Shown piece after piece: positions 56,447-64,000 of a stretch of 64,000 bases of DNA. Source of the stretch: Flavobacterium sp. MC2016-06 (GTDB lineage Bacteria; Bacteroidota; Bacteroidia; Flavobacteriales; Flavobacteriaceae); contig NZ_WMID02000005.1 in assembly GCF_009711165.2 (NCBI RefSeq), positions 1 through 64,000 on the forward strand, in the 5' to 3' direction. Every line of letters starts with the position of its first letter. Position 1 is the stretch's first letter. The translations under genes and the position numbers were made by a program. The notes below the pieces were generated by a model, which saw only the letters and a list, made by a program, of their open reading frames with translations, did no database searches and was not told the DNA's origin.

Positions 56447-56460
56447 TGTAATCGATTACA
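56447..56460. promoter_or_regulatory. LacI-type operator candidate TGTAATCGATTACA
   Basis: A perfect 14-bp palindrome with the central CG typical of LacI-family operators, 74-87 bp upstream of the polygalacturonase start. No LacI-family gene is in the window, so the regulator would be encoded elsewhere. Confidence 0.55.
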
Positions 56461-56506
56461 CAAATCTATTAAAAAAATATTTATAAAATTGTATTAGCGG
56501 ATAAAT

Positions 56507-56767
56507 TAAACCATATAAGTTATATAAGTTCATTTAAAAAGAGTTGATACTGAAAAATTTTAAGTTGAGATTGCCTCATTTTTTGTCATTTCGACGAAGG
56601 AGAAATCACACTAGAAATTCTATACAGAATGTTACCAATCTTTGTCGATTTACAAGTGTGATTTCTCCTTCGTCGAAATGACAATACAAGCGTAATTGAG
56701 TTGTCATTAAATAAAAAATAAACCATAAGCAAAGCTTAAAATGAACTTACATAACTTATATGGTTTA
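56507..56767. repeat. Nested inverted repeats
   Basis: The outer arms (56507-56535 and 56740-56767) are the ACCATATAAG family also seen at 42916-43027. Inside them a separate perfect 28-bp inverted repeat (56584-56611 and 56656-56683, containing GACGAAGGAGAAATCACAC) forms a second hairpin. Together with the operator they fill most of the divergent gap between the polygalacturonase and beta-helix genes. Confidence 0.92.
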
Positions 56768-56891
56768 AAAAAAATTAAGATTGTTATTGTCAATTATATC
56801 GTTAAATTTATAAGAATGCAGGAGGGAGCAGGATGCTTATATTTTTATCTTCTACTAAATTGTGCCAATTATGTTTATAAATATTAAAATA

Positions 56892-59405
56892 ATGCGTTTG
56901 AATACTTTTACTAAAATACTAACCGTTTTTCTGATGATCTGCACTATTTTCTCTGCAAATGCAGCTGAAATTTGGGTTTCAAAAAGCGGAAGTGATACGA
57001 ATATCGGAACGAAAGTGAGTCCTTTGGCTACTGTACAAATGGCAGTTAGAAAAGCCAGAGAATTACGCCGACTAAAAGATGCATCGATAAAAGATGGTAT
57101 TCGAATTATTGTAATGAACGGAACGTATTATTTAAATGAGCCTTTATTTATAAGACCAGAAGATTCGGGAACTGCAGAAAGTCCAACTACCATTGAAGCC
57201 GATGTAAGTGCAAAACCAATTTTAAGTGGCGGAATCGAAATCAAAAATTGGACAAAATCACCATTAAGTATAAACGGACTTCAAAAAGGAACAGTTTGGG
57301 TTGCCGACGCTCCAAAAAAAGCTGGGGAATTAATTAATTATAGACAATTGTGGGTTAACGGAAAAAAAGCTGTTCGCGCAAAAAGCACCTCGGGAAATAC
57401 AATGGATCGCATTTTATCTTGGGATCACGAATCGCAGACTTGCTGGATTCCGTTTAAAGATAAATCGATTAAATATGAGCCGGGAATGGAAATGTTTATC
57501 GTACAATGGTGGTCAACGGCTAATCTTCGTATCAAAAATATTGAAGTTAAAAAAGACAGCGCAAGACTTTCTTTTGAAGAACCAGAAGGAAGAATTCAAA
57601 GCGAACATCCTTGGCCAGCGCCGTGGATTTCTAAGAATAATGGTAATTCTGCTTTTTATTTAAACAATGGGATTTCGATGCTAAATGAACCTGGAGAATG
57701 GTTTTTAGACCCAAAAAATGCTAAAATCTATTATTATCCAAAAGCTGGAGAAGACATTAATACAGAAAAAATTACGGTTCCAGTTTTAGAAAATTTAGTA
57801 GAAGTAAAAGGAACGATTGATTCTCCTGTATCTCATTTTAATTTTAAAGGAATTTCTTTTGAATATAGTAATTGGCTTCGTCCTTCACAGCAAGGTCACG
57901 TACCTTTGCAATCTGGAATGTATCTTTTGGATGCTTACAAACTAAAAGAACCGGGAACACCAAATCAGGCCAATTTAGAAAATCAAGCTTGGGTTGGAAG
58001 ACCTAGAGCGGCGGTAGAAGTAAATTATTCTACTACTATTCAGTTTGAATCTTGCCGTTTTGAACATTTATCTTCAACAGGATTAGATTTAAATAAAGGA
58101 ACCAATCATAATACTGTAAAAGGAAATTTATTTAAAGACATTGGAGGAAGCGCTATAAATGTTGGAATTTTCTCTGAAGAAGCTTTTGAAGCGCATTTGC
58201 CTTTGGTTATAAAAGACGAAAGAGAAATGTGTTCTGATGAAATAATTGCTGATAATTTAATCACGGATGTTACCAATGAAGATTGGGGAACTTTGGGAAT
58301 CAGCGCTGGTTTTGTTCGAAATATTACGATTGAACACAACGAGATTTCGGATGTTTCGTATTCTGGAATCGCGATGGGCTGGGGCTGGACACACACCGAA
58401 AATGTGATGAAAAACAATAAAATTTTAGCAAATAAAATTCATCATTACGCCAAACATTTACACGATGTTTCTGGAATTTACACGCTTTCATCGCAGCCAA
58501 ACAGCCGAATTGAAGAAAACTACATTGATAAAGTGTATAACAGTCCGTACGCGCACGATCCGTTTTTGTGGATGTATTTGTATACGGATGAAGGAACAGA
58601 GGGATTTACCGTTAAAAATAACTGGATTGCAACCGAAAGAATCTTAAAAAATCATAATGGTCCTAAAGGAAATATTTGGGAATACAATAATCCGTATGTA
58701 AGTCCAAAAATTAAAGATGCTGCAGGAATTAGAGCGCCATACAAAGATTTGACAAAAGAAGTCGTAATCGATGAAGCTTGGGGATTGCAGGAATTGCCAA
58801 AACCAGTTGCAATAGAATTAATCGGAACTGATTTTGATATCGAAAAAATTAAATCAACTACTAAAGGTTTCCGAATTGTAGGCGAAGAATTGTACCAATG
58901 GAAAAATCATTTGGTGATTTATGGAAAAATGAATCAGCCGGAAAGAACGAAACGAAAATTGGCTTTGGCTTTTCCTTCCTTGCAAATTAAAATTTATGAA
59001 AATCCAGTTTATAATTTTCAGAATTTTGAAAGATGTAAAGATTCTAAACCAGCAGATGAATGGGAAAATATTGTTTTGACAGCAAATTTACCAGCAGATG
59101 AAAAAATGCAGAAAGAATATGTGGATTATCACACCACACAATTTGAAAAATGGCCAGAAATAGCAAAAGGTTTCTGTAATGCCGATTTTCAGCAGTTGCA
59201 GGTTTTCAAAAATGAAAGACAATTGATTTTGATTATCAGTATTCCAAAAGGAGAAAGTCTAGATAAATTAAATCCAAAAACAACAGAAAATAATCCGCGT
59301 GTAGACGAATGGAATGCTTTAATGAAAAAATACCAAACCGGAATCGAAGGCGCAAAACCAGATGAAACGTGGATATTTTTAAACAAAGTAATCACAAAAG
59401 AATAG
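56892..59405 (+). CDS. Right-handed beta-helix protein, GH141-like
   Basis: An 837-residue secreted protein. I choose ATG 56892 (MRLNTFTKIL), which gives a clean signal peptide ending SANAA; the ATG at 56862 adds ten unlikely residues. The opening IWVSKSGSDTNIGTKVSPLATV and PILSGGIEIKNW, the beta-helix with HNTVKGNLFKDIGGSAINVG, and HDVSGIYTLSSQPNSRIEEN resemble family GH141, whose known members include an alpha-L-fucosidase acting on pectin. The last 200 residues form a separate domain of unknown kind. Family assignment is moderate; a polysaccharide-lyase-like role is the alternative. Confidence 0.7.
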   Translation: MRLNTFTKILTVFLMICTIFSANAAEIWVSKSGSDTNIGTKVSPLATVQMAVRKARELRRLKDASIKDGIRIIVMNGTYYLNEPLFIRPEDSGTAESPTTIEADVSAKPILSGGIEIKNWTKSPLSINGLQKGTVWVADAPKKAGELINYRQLWVNGKKAVRAKSTSGNTMDRILSWDHESQTCWIPFKDKSIKYEPGMEMFIVQWWSTANLRIKNIEVKKDSARLSFEEPEGRIQSEHPWPAPWISKNNGNSAFYLNNGISMLNEPGEWFLDPKNAKIYYYPKAGEDINTEKITVPVLENLVEVKGTIDSPVSHFNFKGISFEYSNWLRPSQQGHVPLQSGMYLLDAYKLKEPGTPNQANLENQAWVGRPRAAVEVNYSTTIQFESCRFEHLSSTGLDLNKGTNHNTVKGNLFKDIGGSAINVGIFSEEAFEAHLPLVIKDEREMCSDEIIADNLITDVTNEDWGTLGISAGFVRNITIEHNEISDVSYSGIAMGWGWTHTENVMKNNKILANKIHHYAKHLHDVSGIYTLSSQPNSRIEENYIDKVYNSPYAHDPFLWMYLYTDEGTEGFTVKNNWIATERILKNHNGPKGNIWEYNNPYVSPKIKDAAGIRAPYKDLTKEVVIDEAWGLQELPKPVAIELIGTDFDIEKIKSTTKGFRIVGEELYQWKNHLVIYGKMNQPERTKRKLALAFPSLQIKIYENPVYNFQNFERCKDSKPADEWENIVLTANLPADEKMQKEYVDYHTTQFEKWPEIAKGFCNADFQQLQVFKNERQLILIISIPKGESLDKLNPKTTENNPRVDEWNALMKKYQTGIEGAKPDETWIFLNKVITKE

Positions 59406-59420
59406 CACACCAATATACGT

Positions 59421-59586
59421 ATCCTAACAGGTTTCCAAAACCTGTTAGGTATCTATAAGAAGCCAATAAAAAAATATTTAGCCACAGATTAAAAAGATTA
59501 ACACAGATGAAAAAAAATCCTATCTAATCTTTTAATCTGTGGCAAAAAAAAAGAATACCTAACAGGTTTTGGAAACCTGTTAGGAT
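59421..59586. repeat. Nested perfect inverted repeats
   Basis: Exact 32-bp outer arms (59421-59452 and 59555-59586), each itself built on CCTAACAGGTTT/AAACCTGTTAGG, enclose an inner pair GCCACAGATT.../...AATCTGTGGC (59481-59500 and 59525-59543, one base length difference). The structure occupies the gap between the beta-helix and oxidoreductase genes. The right arm ends 25 bp before the next ATG, so it may fold near the ribosome site. Confidence 0.93.
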
Positions 59587-59611
59587 AAAATAACTATCAA
59601 AACCATAACCG

Positions 59612-60676
59612 ATGTTAAAAATTGCCATTTTAGGACTTGGAGAAGGACGAAGCACAATGTCTGCCGCTTTAGAAAGTTCAAAATTAGAGCTTGTAAAAGT
59701 TTGCGACCGAAACGAAGATTTGTGTAAACAAAGAGCAAAAGAATTTGATTTTCATTCGTACACAACCAATTACGATGATTTGTTGAATGATGAGAATATT
59801 GATATTATCGCTATTTATACCCCAGATCATTTGCATGCACAACATGTAAAACAAGCATTATTGCACGGAAAACATGTAGTTTGTACAAAACCTTTTATCG
59901 ATGATCTTTCGGATGCCAAAGAATTATTAGTGTTGAGCGAAAAAACAGGAAAGAAAGTTTTCATCGGTCAAAGTTCAAGATTTTTTGAACCAGCAAAACG
60001 ACAAAGAGCCGATTACGAAACAGGTTTAATTGGAGATTTAATTACGATTGAAGCCCAATATCACGCGGATCATAGATGGTTTTTGAAGAAAGAATGGTCG
60101 CTTTTACAATCGTTTAAATGGTTGTACGGAGGTTTGAGTCATCCTGTAGATTTCATTAGATGGTATCTTCCAAATATTGAAGAAGTTATGGGCTACGGAA
60201 TGATCAGCAGTAACGGAGCTGTTGCAGGATTGAAAAATGAAGATACGATGCACTTTATTTTCAAAGCGACTGACGGTAGAATTGCTAGAGTAAGCGGCGT
60301 TTATACTTCGCCAACACAACCTGCGCAAAGAGACAGTGGTATGAGTACGATTTTGAGAGCAACAGAAGGCGCAAGTCAAGCAGATTATCATGAATTGCGT
60401 TATGCGGTTACAGACAAAACGGGAGAAGAAAAAGTGATTACTTGGGGCGACAGCACATTAAAATATTATTTCCGTTTTGAAGGCCAAAGTCATCATGGCG
60501 GCGAATATCAAAATTACTTAGAATATTTTGTAGACAGCATCGAACTGAATTTCACAGCTTATCCAGACATGGAAGAAGGTATCGGAACTGTTGCTTTACT
60601 GCAGGCAATGGACAAATCATTACAAACCGGAATGCCAGTAAAAGTAGCCGACGTTCTTAAAGAATATGGATTATGA
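59612..60676 (+). CDS. Gfo/Idh/MocA-family oxidoreductase
   Basis: A 354-residue NAD(P)-dependent dehydrogenase. The Rossmann start is IAILGLGEGRSTMSA and the catalytic Lys is in VVCTKPFIDD, followed by GGLSHPVDFIRWYLP with a conserved His. Its last bases overlap the ATG of the sodium:solute symporter gene (ATGA), so it acts on what that transporter brings in, or on a product of it. It resembles the 43039 gene only at the family level. Substrate unknown. Confidence 0.88.
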   Translation: MLKIAILGLGEGRSTMSAALESSKLELVKVCDRNEDLCKQRAKEFDFHSYTTNYDDLLNDENIDIIAIYTPDHLHAQHVKQALLHGKHVVCTKPFIDDLSDAKELLVLSEKTGKKVFIGQSSRFFEPAKRQRADYETGLIGDLITIEAQYHADHRWFLKKEWSLLQSFKWLYGGLSHPVDFIRWYLPNIEEVMGYGMISSNGAVAGLKNEDTMHFIFKATDGRIARVSGVYTSPTQPAQRDSGMSTILRATEGASQADYHELRYAVTDKTGEEKVITWGDSTLKYYFRFEGQSHHGGEYQNYLEYFVDSIELNFTAYPDMEEGIGTVALLQAMDKSLQTGMPVKVADVLKEYGL

Positions 60677-62256
60677 ATAACAGTATCTACGAAAAATTAA
60701 CGACGCTCGATTTTGTAATTGTTGCCGTTTATTTGGTGGCATTATTAGTGATTGGATATGTGGTGAGCGTTAAGCAGCGAAAGAAAAACGAAACGCTTTT
60801 CTTAGCTGGAAATTCATTAAACTGGTACAGTATCGGGTTTAATATGTGGGGAACCAATGTTGGACCTTCGTCATTATTGGCTTTTGCGAGTATTGGTTAC
60901 GCGACTGGAATTGTAGCCGGAAATTTTGAATGGTATGCTTTTGTGTTTTTACTGCTTTTGGCGATGGTTTTTGCACCAAGATATATTGCGAGTAAAGTAA
61001 GCACAATGCCCGAATATATGGGAAAACGCTACGGCGACAGCACGCAGAATATTTTAGCTTGGTACGCTTTGGTAAAAATTTTGGTGAGCTGGCTTTCCTT
61101 AGGATTATTTAGCGGAGGCGTTTTAGTTCGTCAAATTTTAGGAATTCCGATGTGGCAGAGTGTAACGGTTTTAGTCATTTTTTCGGGAATTTTTACGTTC
61201 GCGGGCGGATTAAAAGCGATTGCAAAAGTGAATGTTTTCCAGATGATTTTATTGATTGTGGTTTCGCTTACATTATCCTATTTAGGGTTGCAAAAACTGG
61301 GCGGAATTGATGTTTTAATTGCAAAAACTCCTTCTAATTTTTGGAATTTAGTTCACCCAGCAAACGATGCACATTATCCTTGGCCGGCTATTTTATTAGG
61401 ATATCCCGTTGCAGCAGTTGCTTTCTTTTGTACCGATCAATCGATGGTTCAGAGTGTTTTAGGAGCTAAAAATCTAGAGCAGGGACAATTGGGTGTAAAC
61501 TTTATTGGATGGTTAAAAGTAATGGCGTTGCCGTTGTTTATTTTACCCGGAATTTTATGCTACGCTTTATATCCAGAATTGGGTAAAAACTCTGATTTGG
61601 CTTATATGACAATGGTAACTAATTTATTCCCAAGCGGAATGAATGGTTTGGTAATCTGCGTTATGATTGCTGTTTTGGTAGGAACAATTGGTTCGTCTCT
61701 AAATGCTTTGAGCACCGTTTTTACGAATGATATTTATGTAAAGAAAATCAATCCTTCGGCAACTATAAAAGAACAGATTAAAATTGGCCGTATCACAATT
61801 GCTGCTGGCTGTTTGTTTGCAATTCTAATTGCCATAGCGATTGACAATATAAAAGGACAGAATTTATTCAATATTTTTCAAGCCGTTTTAGGTTTCTTGG
61901 CGCCGTCTTTATCAGTTGTTTTTCTGTTGAGTATTTTCTGGAAACGCACTACAAAAAAAGCGGTAAATGCAACTCTTTCTTGGGGTTCTGCGTTTAGTTT
62001 ATTTGTTGGAGTTTTATATTTATGGATTTTCCCTGCGGATAAATATCCGGTTTGGCCGCATTTCTTGTTGATTTCATTTTACATTTTTGCGACCTTATTA
62101 GTTTCTGCAGTTGTTATTTCATTAACAGATAAAAACCCTGAAACTAATTTTTCTGATGAAGCTGATATTCCTAAAACTAGTAATAGAGTGAAGTTGTTGT
62201 TTGGGTTGTTGGGGTTGGTGATTTTGAGTTTGTATTTGGTTTTTAATGGGAATTAG
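60673..62256 (+). CDS. Sodium:solute symporter (SSS/SGLT-like)
   Basis: A 527-residue transporter with about 13-14 transmembrane helices. Family features are FLAGNSLNWYSIGFNMWGTNVGPSSLL near the start (read as LAGNSLNWY and WGTNVGPSS), YMGKRYGD, and the later GTIGSSLNALSTVFTNDIY. SGLT-like members couple Na+ to sugar or sugar-acid uptake across the inner membrane. It is coupled to the oxidoreductase gene by a 4-bp overlap and lies downstream of the pectin enzymes, so an unsaturated or saturated uronate or a deoxysugar is a likely cargo. Confidence 0.93.
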   Translation: MNNSIYEKLTTLDFVIVAVYLVALLVIGYVVSVKQRKKNETLFLAGNSLNWYSIGFNMWGTNVGPSSLLAFASIGYATGIVAGNFEWYAFVFLLLLAMVFAPRYIASKVSTMPEYMGKRYGDSTQNILAWYALVKILVSWLSLGLFSGGVLVRQILGIPMWQSVTVLVIFSGIFTFAGGLKAIAKVNVFQMILLIVVSLTLSYLGLQKLGGIDVLIAKTPSNFWNLVHPANDAHYPWPAILLGYPVAAVAFFCTDQSMVQSVLGAKNLEQGQLGVNFIGWLKVMALPLFILPGILCYALYPELGKNSDLAYMTMVTNLFPSGMNGLVICVMIAVLVGTIGSSLNALSTVFTNDIYVKKINPSATIKEQIKIGRITIAAGCLFAILIAIAIDNIKGQNLFNIFQAVLGFLAPSLSVVFLLSIFWKRTTKKAVNATLSWGSAFSLFVGVLYLWIFPADKYPVWPHFLLISFYIFATLLVSAVVISLTDKNPETNFSDEADIPKTSNRVKLLFGLLGLVILSLYLVFNGN

Positions 62257-62281
62257 AATTTCATTCTATATATTAACTAAT

Positions 62282-62310
62282 AAAAATGCTTTTTTAAAGG
62301 AAGCGTTTTT
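62282..62310 (+). terminator. Weak hairpin terminator
   Basis: AAAAATGCTT pairs imperfectly with AAGCGTTTTT around a T-rich loop, 26 bp after the symporter stop. Confidence 0.6.
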
Positions 62311-62428
62311 GTGTTTGGTAAAGGAAATATTATTAAAAGATAATTCAACATTCTATTGGTTTGGAAAAATATTGCTAGGTTTGTCAATATTTTAAGAAAA
62401 GGATTCAATAATAATTAAATTATTTTAA

Positions 62429-63389
62429 ATGAATGATCTATACGTTAAATTAGAGAATTATTTTAAGTTTGAAAAAAGTGATTCAATATTTGTCACAATA
62501 GTTAAAACTGTAATAATGTTGATTAGTGGAGCTTTTTTTGGACTTTTTTTAAAAGAAATTAACTCGGCTCCATCTGTTACAAATTATTGGCATTTTGCTA
62601 TATTTATTGTTGGATTATCGGTCTTTATTTATCTTGAATATAGGAGATTGACAAAAGAAAAAAACTTTCCAATATCAATTTTAAATCATTTAACAGCAAC
62701 CGAAGATTTAAAAATATTAACTGAAAAGTATGAGCGTAAATGTAAAATTTATGAATATATAGATCTTTCTATTCAATCTTTAAATTCTAATACTTGTCCA
62801 GTTGTGTTTGCTCTTCCAGAAAATTTATTATGTAATCAAGATTTGAATGTTGGTTTAAAAGAGGTTTTAAATGATTTAGTTGAAAGACCAAATTTTTTTT
62901 TAGATATAGATAGAACTAAATTTACAATTGGAGTTTTTATTAATAATGTTGAATCTGAAATACCTGTATATTTTCCAGATACAAAGGAAAAGCTTATTGT
63001 TTTAGAGACGATTTATTTATGCGTGATAATTTACCTGAAACTTTAAAAAATATCGCAGCTGGTGAATTCTCGGAATTTCAAATTCAAACTGCTTTTTGGA
63101 ATCATTAAATTTTGAAAAATTTATTTGCAAACAACTAGATATAAATAATAATATTTACTCTATAATTTGTTCTCCAATTCCAAACGTTTGTGAGAGTTGC
63201 CCTCCTGAGGGAGTTATTTTTAGTATCTATGAAGGTAGACAAAATTGTCCAAAAGATATAGATAATATTTTACTGATTTTTGGTAGAATTCTTTCAAATT
63301 GGATGGCTAAATATAATGAATGTATTATTGTTGGAAGAAATCATAAGCAAGATGAAAAAACCGTCCCAGAGATAGTAATCAAACTTTAG
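62429..63389 (+). pseudogene. Membrane-anchored protein gene broken by two frameshifts
   Basis: Three overlapping frames read as one protein. Frame 1 (62429-63046) has two transmembrane helices (about 23-42 and 52-70) and a soluble part to KEKLIV near 63000. Adding one T to the run there leads into FRDDLFMRDNLPETLKN and on to QIQTAF. Adding one T at the TTTTT run near 63093 then leads into ESLNFEKFICKQ and on to the stop at 63389. Corrected, the protein would be about 320 residues. Both losses are in T runs, so sequencing error is as likely as decay. Family not recognised. Confidence 0.65.
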
Positions 63390-63430
63390 ATAAAAATAAA
63401 ATTATTTGTATCATCCATAAAAAAAACTTT

Positions 63431-64000
63431 ATGAAAAAAACAATTTTAGCACTAATCATTTTTACAATAATTCTATTAGTTCTTTTCTTTTGGCAAGAAA
63501 CTCAAAACTTGAGTTTAGATAGAAAAATTGATGATGAAAAATTAGCTAATTTTTTTACTTCTTTTGGAGGAATTATTGTTTTGATTTCCTTGTATTACTT
63601 ATATAAGCAATTTATAGAAATGAAATCAGGATACTTACCTGACTTATATCTAAGTTCTGTAAAATTTAAAGTTGATATCAAGCCAGGTATGGAATTTATT
63701 GATGACAAGCCAATTTTGAAAATTTCTCAAATGGAAGACAACAAAAGTTTAGATATTAACGCTTATTTTCAATTGCATAATATTGGATTAGGTGCTTGTA
63801 AAAATATATCAATTGATTGGATTTATGATCTAGACAGTGTAAAAGAAATTTTTCAAAATAAGTTTCAGCATTTTCCAATATTTATAGCAGAGAGTCAACA
63901 TTTAGATTTTTTACAAGCAAATGGAAAAATTCAAATAGATATTCCTGAATTTTATTTTTTTTGCTGTGCACCAGAATTTAATATTAACCCTACAAATCAT
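63431..64000 (+). CDS. Membrane-anchored protein, partial (runs off window)
   Basis: An open frame from ATG 63431 to the last base, 190 residues and no stop. The N-terminus has two hydrophobic segments (TILALIIFTIILLVLFFW at about 4-21 and FGGIIVLISLYYLYKQF at about 49-65). The soluble part that follows has a beta-rich pattern (ISQMEDNKSLDINAYFQLHNIG, here split as ISQMEDNKSL and INAYFQLHN). It lies 41 bp after the broken gene and has a similar two-helix plan. Function unknown. Confidence 0.7.
   Translation, partial: MKKTILALIIFTIILLVLFFWQETQNLSLDRKIDDEKLANFFTSFGGIIVLISLYYLYKQFIEMKSGYLPDLYLSSVKFKVDIKPGMEFIDDKPILKISQMEDNKSLDINAYFQLHNIGLGACKNISIDWIYDLDSVKEIFQNKFQHFPIFIAESQHLDFLQANGKIQIDIPEFYFFCCAPEFNINPTNH

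Noticed and set aside
53488..62256. Classical SusC/SusD pectin utilisation locus
   Set aside because: No SusC or SusD gene is in this stretch; only periplasmic or secreted enzymes and inner-membrane transporters are seen.

Overview
The window comes from a Bacteroidota chromosome, most likely Flavobacterium or a close relative. The evidence is low G+C with A-rich leaders, TAnnTTTG-type -7 promoter boxes, SusC/SusD and FecI/FecR genes, a FucP-type sugar porter, lipoprotein signals and many hairpin repeats between genes. The species call is inference. No rRNA, tRNA, CRISPR array, prophage or insertion sequence was seen.

Layout. 1-8.2 kb: a secreted PI-PLC-like enzyme, then an ECF sigma / FecR anti-sigma / STN-domain SusC / SusD uptake locus. 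8.3-11.5 kb: small proteins (SpoIIAA-like, membrane, acidic) and a two-gene thioredoxin-fold operon. 11.5-18.4 kb: a minus-strand type VI secretion cargo island of VgrG, a DUF2235 (Tle1-like) lipase effector, two near-identical DUF2931-type lipoproteins that are probably immunity proteins, a small membrane protein and a third, divergent relative. 18.8-28.7 kb: a PQQ-type sugar dehydrogenase, a LytS/LytTR two-component pair divergent from an RND efflux operon, and a secreted basic protein. 29-40.7 kb: a degenerate Nudix-type regulator divergent from a SusD-less TonB receptor / GH3 / nucleoside-hydrolase-like / GH30 / esterase / GH3 operon.

41-62.3 kb is a large sugar-acid and pectin region. 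One side carries FucP, a MaoC hydratase, an oxidoreductase, and a tight operon in which two class III CoA-transferases are flanked by two solute-binding-protein-like proteins without signal peptides or any ABC transporter. Divergent from it are a FAH-family hydrolase, a zinc alcohol dehydrogenase, an SDR and a fuconolactonase-like amidohydrolase, which match steps of non-phosphorylative 6-deoxysugar oxidation. The promoters of the two sides share a perfect 35-bp inverted repeat. Beyond lie pectate lyase, polygalacturonase, a GH141-like beta-helix protein, an oxidoreductase and a sodium:sugar symporter. The parts fit import and oxidation of deoxy or acid sugars released from pectin, but the dehydratase step is not recognisable. 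The CoA-transferase / binding-protein module is the best candidate for an undescribed system.

62.4-64 kb: a gene broken by two apparent one-base losses in T runs, and a membrane-anchored protein running off the window.
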